The notes beneath the pieces are model-generated. The model saw only the letters and a list, made by a program, of their open reading frames with translations, was not told the DNA's origin and ran no database searches. Shown here in pieces: positions 32,931-42,137 of a DNA stretch of 64,000 nt. Position numbers and translations under genes: made by a program. The stretch comes from Bacteroidales bacterium (GTDB lineage Bacteria > Bacteroidota > Bacteroidia > Bacteroidales > UBA932), in assembly GCA_017447265.1 (NCBI GenBank), contig JAFSOA010000015.1, positions 62,001 to 126,000 on the forward strand, read 5' to 3'. Within the stretch, counting starts at the first letter, position 1, and every line of letters begins with the position of its first letter.

Positions 32931-33164
32931 ATGAAAAGAATAACTATCCTGACCGTCCTGCTGTTCCTGCTGAGTCCCGTCGTGGCCCCGGGCCAGACCT
33001 ACAGCGGCGAGCGCAACTTCAACGGCGTACACTACCTGACGCTCGACGCCATGTGTGAAAACAACAATCCGGATCCCGGTGACTACCTGATCCGCGTCCA
33101 GGTAGACGATGACGGCGGTCTCTCCTACAAGAAGGTCCACATGGACTATGCCAAAAAGAAGTAA
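32931..33164 (+). CDS. Small exported protein, unknown
   Basis: A 77-residue protein with a clear Sec signal peptide (KRITILTVLLFLLSPVVAPG) and a short mature part of ~55 residues (SGERNFNGVHYLTLDAMC, then NPDPGDYLIRVQVDDDGG). One Cys, no obvious domain. It is transcribed divergently from the radical SAM/lipoprotein pair with ~105 bases between them, so shared control is possible. A strong bidirectional terminator follows. Not recognised; it could be a peptide substrate or be unrelated. Confidence 0.65.
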   Translation: MKRITILTVLLFLLSPVVAPGQTYSGERNFNGVHYLTLDAMCENNNPDPGDYLIRVQVDDDGGLSYKKVHMDYAKKK

Positions 33165-33166
33165 TA

Positions 33167-33206
33167 AAAAAAATCAGGAGCGGTTCGAGCCGCTCCTGAT
33201 TTTTTA
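33167..33206. terminator. Bidirectional terminator
   Basis: ATCAGGAGCGG (33173-33183) pairs with CCGCTCCTGAT (33190-33200), flanked by an A-run on the left and a T-run on the right. It serves the small plus-strand gene and the convergent S46 peptidase gene. Confidence 0.92.
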
Positions 33207-33222
33207 TTGGCAACCAGTTTCC

Positions 33223-35349
33223 CTATTTCACGAAGGACAACTCGTTGATGATGTTGGTCGCACCGCCGAACTTCTCCACCATCCAGAGGACGTAGCGGAT
33301 GTCGACGCAGATGCAGCGCTGGAGTTCAGGCTCGAACATCACGTCGGAGCTCATGCTCTCCCAGTTGCCGTCGAAGGCCAGGCCGATCAGGTTGCCCTTG
33401 GCGTCGAGCACCGGTGAACCGGAATTGCCGCCCGTGATGTCATTGTTGGTCAGGAAGCAGGTGTGCAGCGTGCCGTCGGCGTCAGCCCAACGGCCATAGT
33501 CACCGGCCTCATAGAGTTCCTTGACCTTTGCCGGGACGATGAACTCGGGGTTCGTGGGATCCTCTTTCTCCATCACGCCCTTCAGCGTGGTGTAGTGCAG
33601 GTATTTCAAGCCGTCCTTGGGCGAATACGGCAGCACGTGTCCGTAGGTCAGGCGCATGGTCGAGTTGGCATCCGGATACATGGCCTGGCCCTTCTGCCAT
33701 TCCATCAGGGCGGCGGCGAAGTTCTTGCGGGCCTTGTTGTACGCGGCTTCCTCATCGGAGACGGAAGGACGTCCGCCGGGGCCGGGACGCATGGAACTGC
33801 CATAGAGGGCCATGTAATGCTTCATCAGCGGACCGGTGACGGCATTCATCAGGCCGGCGGCCGGATCAGCCTGAAGCTGCTCTTCCGTGGCGCCGGAGAG
33901 TTTCTCGTAGGAGGTGAACACGCTTTCGTCGAAAAGTTTGTTCACATACGCCGGAATGTCCATCGTAGCGAAGTCTTCACCCTGGATCTGTAGGTAGTCT
34001 TCGGGTTTGGCATGCTTGCGGTAAAACTCGAGCAGGGCAACAGCCTCCTTGCGGTCCAGTTCGGCCACATAGTCGCGGTAACGGGGCTGGAGACGGGGCA
34101 CGACACTCGTCATCGTGACCGAATTGTCCTGCTGCTGCGCACGTCCATAGGCATTGGCCAGAGCGGAGAACATGCCCAGCAGTTCGATCTGGCTGGGAGC
34201 CTCGGAAAGAAGGGTGACGGCGCGGTTGTCGGCTGCATTCTTCGCCACATAGGCGGCGATGTCTTCGATCGGCGTTCCGTAGCGTTCGGCGCGGGCCGGA
34301 TCGGCGGCGATCCATGCTTTCAACGCGGCCTCCTTCTCTTCCTCACGGCCGATGATATTCAGGTTCTTGAACGCGAGTTCCTCGCCCTGCCACTTCTTCC
34401 AGCCATTGGCACTACCGGCATATTTGTTGGCATATTTCAGCTGGACCGAAGGATCGGCGCACATGGCTTCCCACATCAGGTCCTGACGCACGGTGCGGGC
34501 GTCGATGCGGATACGGTTGGTGGCGATCATCTGCTCGAGCTGCGCGGCGGTCTGGTAGCGCTGCGTACGGCCCGGGTAGCCCATGATCATCGCATAGTCG
34601 TTCTCCTGCGGGCCCTTGAGCGAAATCTTCAGGCTGTGGGCGGGACGATACGGCACGTTGTCGACATCGTAGTCGGCCGGCATGTTGTTCTTGTCGGCAT
34701 AGACGCGGAACATCGAAAAGTCGCAGGTATGGCGGGGCCACATCCAGTTGTCGGTCTCGCCGCCGAACTTACCCATGGAGGCCGGCGGAGCACCCACGAA
34801 ACGGACGTCGCGATAGGTGCGGTAGATGATCAGGTAATAGATGTTCTCATTGTAGAAACCGGTCACGACGGCACGGCACTGCGGATTCTTCTCCGTAGCG
34901 GCGGCGATGATCTCGCGGCGGGTTGCATCGGGATCTTCCGAAGCTTCCATCTGCCCGGTCACGTCTTCCATCGATACGAGGAAGGTCACGCTGAGGCCGG
35001 GAACCGGAATCTCCTCGGCACGTTCGTTGGCCCAGTAGCCGTTCATGAGGTAGTTGTGCTCATCGGTAGACAGGCCCTGGATGCTGCCGTAACCGCAGTG
35101 GTGGTTCGTCACCAGGAGGCCCTGGCTGGAAATCATCTCACCCGTGCAGCCACCGCCGAACTGGACGATGGCGTCTTTGAGCGACGACTTGTTGATGTTG
35201 TAGATTTCCTGCGGAGAGAGCTTGCAGCCGGCGGCTTTCAAGTCTTTCTTGTTCATTTGCTGGATGAGCGGCAACAGCCACATGCCCTCATCGGCGACTG
35301 CACTCAGCGAAAGGGTCAGTGCAGCGAAAAGGATCAGGATTCTTTTCAT
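33223..35349 (-). CDS. S46 family dipeptidyl peptidase, DPP7-like
   Basis: A 708-residue periplasmic serine exopeptidase that releases dipeptides from oligopeptides, feeding amino-acid fermentation. Sec signal peptide MKRILILFAALTLSLSAVA. Catalytic triad: His in VTNHHCGYGS (near residue 84), Asp in MWPRHTCDFSMF, and Ser in TGGNSGSPVLDAKG. The S1 selectivity position, 18 residues after the catalytic Ser in the family numbering I know, is Gly (FDGNWE). Gly fits DPP7 (hydrophobic P1), whereas DPP11 has Arg there for acidic P1. The Cys in RHTCDFS replaces the more usual Gly. Promoter TATATTTG lies 25 bases upstream. Confidence 0.93.
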   Translation of the reverse strand: MKRILILFAALTLSLSAVADEGMWLLPLIQQMNKKDLKAAGCKLSPQEIYNINKSSLKDAIVQFGGGCTGEMISSQGLLVTNHHCGYGSIQGLSTDEHNYLMNGYWANERAEEIPVPGLSVTFLVSMEDVTGQMEASEDPDATRREIIAAATEKNPQCRAVVTGFYNENIYYLIIYRTYRDVRFVGAPPASMGKFGGETDNWMWPRHTCDFSMFRVYADKNNMPADYDVDNVPYRPAHSLKISLKGPQENDYAMIMGYPGRTQRYQTAAQLEQMIATNRIRIDARTVRQDLMWEAMCADPSVQLKYANKYAGSANGWKKWQGEELAFKNLNIIGREEEKEAALKAWIAADPARAERYGTPIEDIAAYVAKNAADNRAVTLLSEAPSQIELLGMFSALANAYGRAQQQDNSVTMTSVVPRLQPRYRDYVAELDRKEAVALLEFYRKHAKPEDYLQIQGEDFATMDIPAYVNKLFDESVFTSYEKLSGATEEQLQADPAAGLMNAVTGPLMKHYMALYGSSMRPGPGGRPSVSDEEAAYNKARKNFAAALMEWQKGQAMYPDANSTMRLTYGHVLPYSPKDGLKYLHYTTLKGVMEKEDPTNPEFIVPAKVKELYEAGDYGRWADADGTLHTCFLTNNDITGGNSGSPVLDAKGNLIGLAFDGNWESMSSDVMFEPELQRCICVDIRYVLWMVEKFGGATNIINELSFVK

Positions 35350-35373
35350 GGTTATGGATTGAATTTGATGGAA

Positions 35374-35381
35374 CAAATATA
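35374..35381 (-). promoter_or_regulatory. -7 box of S46 peptidase gene
   Basis: TATATTTG on the minus strand, 25 bases before the ATG at 35349. Confidence 0.7.
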
Positions 35382-35391
35382 GAAAAAAAGC

Positions 35392-36621
35392 CTAAAAAGC
35401 GGACAGGAAGGTGCTGCGTTCAGCGTCCCAGGCCGAAATCTCCCACATGGCGTGGCCGCAGGTCGGCACGCAATAATAGCGTTTGTCTTTGGTTCCCAGG
35501 TTGTTGTAGATGGAGAAATTGGTATGGGGCGGGCAGGTCGGATCCTGCAGGCCGAAGGCCATGTAGACGGGGCACTGGATGCGCGGGGCAAAGTTCTTCA
35601 CGTCAAAGTACGAGAGCATGGTGAAGAGGTCTTCACGTGCAATGCCCTCCTGGTCGGCCTGCTCAAACACTTCATGCACCGGCCACCACACGATCTTCGC
35701 ATAGTCGGGATAGTCGCCCAGGAAAGGCACCGCCGGTGCAATCGCCTTGATACGGCTGTCCATGGCGGCGGCGACGCAGGTCAGGGCACCTCCCTGGCTC
35801 TCCCCCATCGCGATGATGCGCTCCGGATCAGCCTTGTCGAGCGAAGCGGCGAAGTCGACGGCACGCCGGGCGTCCGCAAACGCACCCCGGTAGTAGAAGC
35901 GCTCCTTGGCAGCCAGGCCGCGGTCGATCCAGCGTTCCTGATCGTCCTTGAAAATGCCCTGGTCGCGCACGCTCACCAGGAAGTCGATGCGGTCGGGTGC
36001 GGCATTGGGATCGAAATAAAAGACAGGAGCGCCATAGCCCATGTACTGCAGGTAGACCGGGTACTTGCCCTCTGCCACGGGGATAGACACGATGCCGCCC
36101 GAGATGCCGCCGCCGAACGAGGGATAACGCACTTCATAACAGGTCCGCACTTCGTTGGAATACGCCGGAACCTCGGTCCAGACTGCTTCCAGCGGAATCT
36201 GGTCCAGCTCAGCCAGGGTCTGCGTCCAGAATGCGTCGAAGTCAGGCTGTGCGTCCGGTGCGCTCACGACGGCGTCGGGACGCACGCCGATGTTCCAGCG
36301 CACGGAGTCGCGCAGGCGTACTTCATAAAAGCCGGGAGCCAGCTTGCCCAGCGGCACGGTCAGCATGCTGTCGGGCGTAATCGTCACTTCACGGGAAAGG
36401 ACAATTTCCGGCGCGTCGGCCATCAGGGAGAGATCCGTCACCAGCTGGAACGTAGCCGGTCCCGGTGCAGCGTCCACATGGGTGCTGAGCGTATAAGGCG
36501 CTTTTCCGGTGAAAAGCCATCCCAGATCGGGAACGGAAGCGCCTGTCGGCGCTTCGATTTTCGGGGTGCACGCCGCCAGCCAGCAGCAGCCCGCCAGGGC
36601 GACGATCCATGCATGTTTCAT
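35392..36621 (-). CDS. AXE1-type (CE7) esterase lipoprotein
   Basis: A 409-residue alpha/beta hydrolase with a lipoprotein signal (lipobox LAAC, Cys near residue 18). An N-terminal beta domain of ~120 residues precedes the esterase domain. The catalytic Ser is in MGESQGGAL, the Asp in FGLQDPTCPPHT and the His in PTCGHAMWE, the typical acetyl xylan esterase/cephalosporin-C deacetylase arrangement. It should remove acetyl groups from sugars at the cell surface or in the periplasm. It starts 11 bases after the YfcC transporter gene, so the two are probably co-transcribed. Confidence 0.88.
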   Translation of the reverse strand: MKHAWIVALAGCCWLAACTPKIEAPTGASVPDLGWLFTGKAPYTLSTHVDAAPGPATFQLVTDLSLMADAPEIVLSREVTITPDSMLTVPLGKLAPGFYEVRLRDSVRWNIGVRPDAVVSAPDAQPDFDAFWTQTLAELDQIPLEAVWTEVPAYSNEVRTCYEVRYPSFGGGISGGIVSIPVAEGKYPVYLQYMGYGAPVFYFDPNAAPDRIDFLVSVRDQGIFKDDQERWIDRGLAAKERFYYRGAFADARRAVDFAASLDKADPERIIAMGESQGGALTCVAAAMDSRIKAIAPAVPFLGDYPDYAKIVWWPVHEVFEQADQEGIAREDLFTMLSYFDVKNFAPRIQCPVYMAFGLQDPTCPPHTNFSIYNNLGTKDKRYYCVPTCGHAMWEISAWDAERSTFLSAF

Positions 36622-36632
36622 ATTCGTAGCAA

Positions 36633-37961
36633 TTAAAAACCTTCAATGGGAAACCAGACGGTGGGCAGGAGCAGCAGGAGCCCCAGCACCAGCAGCACCA
36701 CGACACCCTTCCACACCCACTTCACCCATTTTTCATACGGGATGCGTGCCATGGCCAGGGCGGCGACCAGCACGCCGGAGGTCGGCGTGATCATGTTGGT
36801 GAAGCCGTCGCCGAACTGGAAAGCCAGCACCATGGCCTGGCGCGAGACGCCGACCAGATCGGAGAAAGGCGCCATGATGGGAATGGTGATGGCCGCTTTG
36901 GCCGTCGCACTGGGTATCAGGAAATTGATGAGGGCCTGGATGCCGTACATGGCCGACAGCGAAGCCACGGGGCCGGTCCCGTCCAGACCGCTTTGCAAGC
37001 CATGGAGGATGCTGTCGACAATGTGGCCGTCCTGCAGGATGACCACGATGCCGGAGGCGAAGCCCACCACCAGGGCGGCAGACAGGATGTCCCTGGCACC
37101 CGCCATCAGTTCATCGGCGATGCGGTTGGCTCCGAAGCCAGCGATGATGCCGCAGACGATGCCCATCAGCAGGAAGAGGCCGGTGATCTCAGGCATGTAC
37201 CAGTCCCAGCAGGTCACGCCCACGATGAGCATGACCACCGTGGCCAGCAGTACGAGCAGGATGGCTTTCTGGCGGCCGGTCAGCACAGGCGTTACACCTG
37301 TCCCGACGGCAGCCGCAGCCGGCCGGGCGCGCCGCGTGCGACGGGCGTACACCATCACGAAGAGCACCATCAGCAGGGTCAGCAGGCCCCAGCAGAAGAG
37401 GCGGTAGTTCATGCCGGAGAACAGCGGCAGGCCGGCCATCCCCTGCGCGATTCCCACCGTGAAAGGATTGAGGAAAGCGCTGGAAAAGCCCACGTTCGCC
37501 GCCACATACACAATCAGCATGCCCATGAAGGCATCGTAGCCCATCGACACGACGAGCGGCACCACGATGCCGATAAAGGGGATGGTCTCTTCGCTCATGC
37601 CGAAAACGGCGCCCGCCAGCGAAAAGAGCAGGGTCAGCGCCACCAGCACCAGCTTGTCGTAGTGTCCTACGCGCCGGATGAAGCGGCTGATGCCGGCCGA
37701 AACAGCGCCTGTCGCGTTCAGGAGCCAAAACGCGCCGCCCACGACCAGGATGAAGATGATGATGCCGGCCTGTTTCACAAAACCGTGGTAGATGGCGGAA
37801 AACACCTGCCAGGTCTGTGGTACGGCATCAACCTGTTCGTAAACCAGGGTTCCGTCCTCCCCCGTCACGTAGCTGCCGCCTGGCACGAACCAGGTCGCTA
37901 TCGCGCAAAGCGTGATGAGCATGGCGATGATGACGTAGGTATTCGGGACCCTGGCTTTCAC
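36633..37961 (-). CDS. YfcC family transporter
   Basis: A 442-residue inner-membrane carrier with about 12 hydrophobic segments. The N-terminus RVPNTYVIIAMLITLCAIATWFVPGG is characteristic of the YfcC/ArcD-related family, as are GMSEETIPFIGIVVPL, NPFTVGIAQGMAG, LINFLIPSATAKAAITIPI and FGDGFTNMITPTSGV (internal repeat loops). Substrates proposed for the family are basic amino acids, peptides or C4-dicarboxylates; not resolvable here. The start is GTG at 37961. A TACCTTTA box (37968-37975) lies only six bases upstream, so the mRNA may be leaderless. Confidence 0.87.
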   Translation of the reverse strand: MKARVPNTYVIIAMLITLCAIATWFVPGGSYVTGEDGTLVYEQVDAVPQTWQVFSAIYHGFVKQAGIIIFILVVGGAFWLLNATGAVSAGISRFIRRVGHYDKLVLVALTLLFSLAGAVFGMSEETIPFIGIVVPLVVSMGYDAFMGMLIVYVAANVGFSSAFLNPFTVGIAQGMAGLPLFSGMNYRLFCWGLLTLLMVLFVMVYARRTRRARPAAAAVGTGVTPVLTGRQKAILLVLLATVVMLIVGVTCWDWYMPEITGLFLLMGIVCGIIAGFGANRIADELMAGARDILSAALVVGFASGIVVILQDGHIVDSILHGLQSGLDGTGPVASLSAMYGIQALINFLIPSATAKAAITIPIMAPFSDLVGVSRQAMVLAFQFGDGFTNMITPTSGVLVAALAMARIPYEKWVKWVWKGVVVLLVLGLLLLLPTVWFPIEGF

Positions 37962-38006
37962 AGGGCTTAAAGGTACGAATAATCCGGCAAAAAGCCAATT
38001 ATTCCG

Positions 38007-41000
38007 TCACGTCCGGACGGTTATCTTTCCTTTAGAACTACAATAAAGATTAACAGACCCTTCGATTGTCTTGCCGTTCAGGGTATAGATGAAGCGGACG
38101 GTTCCGCTGCCGCTTTCGGTGAAATGGAACTGCCAGCCACTCCCCTCTTCGTACCGTTCCAGCACAATGTTCGAAGAGCAGAGACATTGGAGAGACGTCG
38201 TTTCCTTTCGATGGATCTGCTCGTCGGAAAAGGCTTTCGACAGCGTGACGGTCACGTCGCCCAGCACGAAATTGAGGTCCGGATCGTCCTGCGATTCGAG
38301 ACGACCGATGGTCAGGGATTCGGGACATTCCAGCGCCTGCGCCGTATAGCGCGCCGTCGCCGTCAGGCCGCCATATTCAGCCGTCAGCGTCAGCTGGCTG
38401 CAGGCTGCCGTCGCCGTCAACAGGCCGCCGGCGGGGTCGACCGACAGACATCCCTGGCCGGTGTAGCCGGACGCAGCCGTCACGTCGGCCTGCGAGCCGT
38501 CGTTATAGTCGGCAGTCAGCGTAAAAGGCTGTGTATAGCACAAGCTGCCCGCCACGATGCTGACCAACTCATAGGAAGTCCTGTCAAAACGCAAGCCCGT
38601 CAACTCGCGCGGACGCGGATCCTGCCGCAATTCGACCGTCACGTCGGATACGCCGTCGGCACCCAGCACCAGGAGCCCGGTCTTCGGCGCAGAAAAGCTT
38701 TCATTGGCGGCTTCCGGCCAGACCGTCACGGATGAAACTCCTTTCCCATGGATGAAGCCGTCCGGACACTGTTTCACCGACCAGTCGACATTGGCGCTGA
38801 CCTGGATGGCCGCACCGCTTCCGGAACCGGCAGCGTCCCAGGTCCAGTTGAGCGATTGCGGGCTGGCCGTCAGATACCGGGTCTCCGGTTCCGGACCGGG
38901 TTCAGGGCCTGTCGACGGGATGACCGCCAGCGAAGCATCTTCCCATTCTTCGGGCGCATAGCCGTCAAAATGGCCCCGGATGCGCGCTGTTCCAAGCGAA
39001 ACGCCCGTTACTGTGCTGCCTGAAAGCGAGACGTGCGCACCTGTCGCTTCATTGCTGAAGGAAGTCGCGTCCGTACGCAGCACGGCGTAGTGTTCGCCGC
39101 CGTCCGTACTGGCATAGAGCACCGCGGAAGCACTCGTCGTCCCGCCCACCGGAATGCTGGCTTCCGCCACGGAAGTCACGACCTTGTAGCGGGTCACGGG
39201 CGGCACGGCGGCCTGTCCGTAGTGGATCAGCCGTACGGAGCGGCCCGAAACGTCCTTCCCCGTAATGGTCAGCCGGGTTTCCAGGTCTGTCGACGCACTG
39301 TTGGCCGTGACCGGGTAGACCGTCACCTGGGCAAAGCCGCTTCCACGCGTTGGACTGACCTGCCAATGCTCGCCCATTCCTTCAATGACCCACTCGGCAT
39401 TGCCGGTAATCCGGAAGTTGCGGCCGGCCGTCGGGCCGGCTTCTTCCGCCTGCCAGCTGAGTTCCGCAGGAGAAACCGAAAGGGTCGGCTGGTCCGGTTG
39501 TACCGGCTCCACTGGCGGATCCTGCTTACCCGATGAAGGCTGCACCACGTCAATCGTCACGCCGTTGCTGGTCACGCCCCCGAAGGACGCAGTCACCACG
39601 GCGCTGCCCGCGCCGACGGCCCGGCTCGAGTTGCCCGAGGCCGCCACGACGGACGGATTGCTGCTCGTGAGCTCGAAACCATCAAACTTGAAAGAAATGT
39701 CGTTATTCTCGTAGATGACACGGATTCTCCAGCTCTGGCCGCTACCTGTCACGACTTCTTTCCGATCCCACAACCAGTCGCCTTCTTCACCCAGCACGCA
39801 GAGCTCCACTTTCGTGATCGCCCGGTCCCGCAGCGTCAGGCTGGCGTCGGCCGTGACCGTAACACCGTTGTAGGTATAGGCGGCATGAACCTGGGTCGTA
39901 CCGTTCGTATCTCCGGTGGTAAAACGGCCGTTGCCTTTGCTCGTCACCAGGCCGTCAGCGCTCCACTCCGCCTTGCTCGTCACGACTTCCTGCGTTCCGT
40001 CTTCCAGTGTACAGGTCGCTGTAAAGGTTGCCAGGAAACCGCCGGAGAAAGCTTCCTGTGTGCTGGGACTGATGCTCAGGCTCACCGGCAGCGCCGGGTT
40101 CTTGATGGTTGCCTTCACGCTGGCCGTCTTCGTCACCTTGCCTTCGGTATACGAAGCGGTAATGAAGGGCCTGGGGGCATTGCCCAGACGGGTGAGATTA
40201 TAGAATTTGTAGCGGTAAGCATCGACCGGCGGCCCCAGATAGACATCGGTGGACTCCGAATTGGTATAGGCCCTATAGACCGACACCAGACCGTTGCACT
40301 GCGAAGAGGCATAGGCGTTGGCCGCATGACTGTAATTGTCACCGTTCACATAGAAAAGCATCGGCATATTGCCCGTCCAGGAAGACGCCTCGCTCACATC
40401 CATTTCAACCCCGTCATGATAGAGGGCGTAGACATGGATCTGGACGTTGGTCGAAGTCGAATAGTTCTTGGAATAGCGGCTGTCCGCGAAGTTTTCACTG
40501 CCGCAGCCGGGCAGGTAGATTTCCTCCGGCTCCACGCGGATACCCTGCAGGGTGGCATAGGTCGTGATGTTGCGGCTTGCCGTGACGGTCGTTCCGTTTT
40601 CAGTATAGGCGAGCTGCACGCTGGTCTGTCCCCGCTTGGTCCTGGTCCGCAGTTTTCCGTCGCCGATGTATTCCACGATGTCCTCGTCGCCGATGGTCCA
40701 TACCAGGTTGTCAGGGTCTACATCGAACTGTCCGCTCAGGCCGGTATAGGTCACTTTCGCGGTATAGGTCACGATGCTCCCGCCCGTCAGCAAACGCTGA
40801 TCCGAGCCGGGTGTCACGATCAGCGAAGCCGGAATGCGGCCGACGATGAGCGTCGCTTCCGCCGACCGCCTGCCGTCGAGGGTTTTCAGACGGACAGGGC
40901 CGCTCAGCGGCGCTGTTCCGGCTGGCGCCGAAAAGCTCAGTTGGTCGCTGTCCATGACACTGCCCCAGGAAGCTCCCGAGAGGGTTACGCCTGCCTGGAT

Positions 41001-42125
41001 CAGGGCAGGATCGGCATCTACCGTATATTTCAGGCCCGCCGGCGTGCGGACGACCGCTTCATCCACCGAAGATCCGGGCGGGAGCAGGATGGTCTCATGG
41101 GTAAAGGCCAGGGAACGTGTATCGGTGTAGGAACCCGTTTCCAGCTTCCAGTGATGACTGTCGCCCGACACCGAGGCGTCGCTCAACAGCAGCGTCACCG
41201 TATGCGTTTGGTTGCGGACCACGTCGAAATTATCGACGGCATTCTCGCCCAGACAGAAGCGGCAGGTCAGTTCGCGTGTCAGTTCACTGCCGTCCGTCAT
41301 CCGGAGCGTGCCGCCGATCTCGATATAGCTGGGATAGGCATCCGAAGGGATGTTGGCCGGTATCTTGTCCCAGGGGCTGCCCCCCGCCGGCAGCAGGTTG
41401 CCCAGGCAGTTTTCAACGGGATAATAGGAAGCTGCGCCTCCTGCGTTGAGCGCCGCCAGGTCTTCCGCCGTCGCCGCGTCGGTTACGGCCGAAGCCGCCG
41501 TTGCGCTGGATCGGCTGTCAAAGGGCGTCACGCTCGTCACCCCGCAGAGGGTCAGGCGGGTTGCCGTAAAGTTCCAGGCGGAAAGGCCCGACGGATCTAC
41601 CACGATATCGTAGCGCCCGACCAGACGGGTCAAGGGGATGGTGAGTTTCTGCCCGCCGGCGAGCTGTCGCCGGGAGAAGGCAATGGGACCGGGACTGCGC
41701 CAGGCCATGGGAAGCCCGCCGGAAATACCGGCGTCGATGCGCAGCGTCCGCATGTCGTCGACCGTGGTCGTTCCGACCGTGAACCGCCCGGTCAGGTCCC
41801 CCACATTGGCCAGGGCAAAATAGTCGTACGGACGGTCGGTCATGATGTCCAGGCTGAGATCCCCGGCAGATTCCCGGTAGTATTTCGCCTGCAGAATCCC
41901 GCCTTCGAAGACCAGCAGGTTCCAATTGTTGACCGCGTCGTCCGCACCCGTGTAGCTGCTTTTGGTGGCACTGGGGTCGGACGGCGGGACGACCGACAGG
42001 GCCGCGGTGAGCGGCTGTGCGCGGAAAAGGCTTCCCGGCTCGCCCGTCAGCGGGGACTGGCAGCCGGAAAGCGCAAGACAGAGCCATCCTGCCAGCAGAA
42101 TGAACTTATAGTAGGATCGTTTCAT
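38007..42125 (-). CDS. Giant pilus tip/adhesin lipoprotein with BACON domains
   Basis: A 1372-residue lipoprotein (lipobox ALSGC, Cys near residue 22), last gene of the pilus operon. Residues ~40-330 resemble fimbrial tip subunits (NNWNLLVFEGG, YFALANVGDLTG, IPLTRLVGRYDIVV). Residues ~340-860 contain several Ig-like bacterial repeats (LRTRTKRGQTSVQLAY, RFTTGDTNGTTQVHAAYTYN). Two BACON domains follow near 875 (LSVSPAELSW) and 1080 (LTASPQSLNW), then two more Ig-like domains. BACON and Ig domains in Bacteroidota are linked to glycan or mucin binding. It should be the distal adhesin of the type V pilus. It is much longer than FimE or Mfa4-5 type tips I know. Confidence 0.85.
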   Translation of the reverse strand: MKRSYYKFILLAGWLCLALSGCQSPLTGEPGSLFRAQPLTAALSVVPPSDPSATKSSYTGADDAVNNWNLLVFEGGILQAKYYRESAGDLSLDIMTDRPYDYFALANVGDLTGRFTVGTTTVDDMRTLRIDAGISGGLPMAWRSPGPIAFSRRQLAGGQKLTIPLTRLVGRYDIVVDPSGLSAWNFTATRLTLCGVTSVTPFDSRSSATAASAVTDAATAEDLAALNAGGAASYYPVENCLGNLLPAGGSPWDKIPANIPSDAYPSYIEIGGTLRMTDGSELTRELTCRFCLGENAVDNFDVVRNQTHTVTLLLSDASVSGDSHHWKLETGSYTDTRSLAFTHETILLPPGSSVDEAVVRTPAGLKYTVDADPALIQAGVTLSGASWGSVMDSDQLSFSAPAGTAPLSGPVRLKTLDGRRSAEATLIVGRIPASLIVTPGSDQRLLTGGSIVTYTAKVTYTGLSGQFDVDPDNLVWTIGDEDIVEYIGDGKLRTRTKRGQTSVQLAYTENGTTVTASRNITTYATLQGIRVEPEEIYLPGCGSENFADSRYSKNYSTSTNVQIHVYALYHDGVEMDVSEASSWTGNMPMLFYVNGDNYSHAANAYASSQCNGLVSVYRAYTNSESTDVYLGPPVDAYRYKFYNLTRLGNAPRPFITASYTEGKVTKTASVKATIKNPALPVSLSISPSTQEAFSGGFLATFTATCTLEDGTQEVVTSKAEWSADGLVTSKGNGRFTTGDTNGTTQVHAAYTYNGVTVTADASLTLRDRAITKVELCVLGEEGDWLWDRKEVVTGSGQSWRIRVIYENNDISFKFDGFELTSSNPSVVAASGNSSRAVGAGSAVVTASFGGVTSNGVTIDVVQPSSGKQDPPVEPVQPDQPTLSVSPAELSWQAEEAGPTAGRNFRITGNAEWVIEGMGEHWQVSPTRGSGFAQVTVYPVTANSASTDLETRLTITGKDVSGRSVRLIHYGQAAVPPVTRYKVVTSVAEASIPVGGTTSASAVLYASTDGGEHYAVLRTDATSFSNEATGAHVSLSGSTVTGVSLGTARIRGHFDGYAPEEWEDASLAVIPSTGPEPGPEPETRYLTASPQSLNWTWDAAGSGSGAAIQVSANVDWSVKQCPDGFIHGKGVSSVTVWPEAANESFSAPKTGLLVLGADGVSDVTVELRQDPRPRELTGLRFDRTSYELVSIVAGSLCYTQPFTLTADYNDGSQADVTAASGYTGQGCLSVDPAGGLLTATAACSQLTLTAEYGGLTATARYTAQALECPESLTIGRLESQDDPDLNFVLGDVTVTLSKAFSDEQIHRKETTSLQCLCSSNIVLERYEEGSGWQFHFTESGSGTVRFIYTLNGKTIEGSVNLYCSSKGKITVRT

Positions 42126-42137
42126 AGGGCGTCCTTT

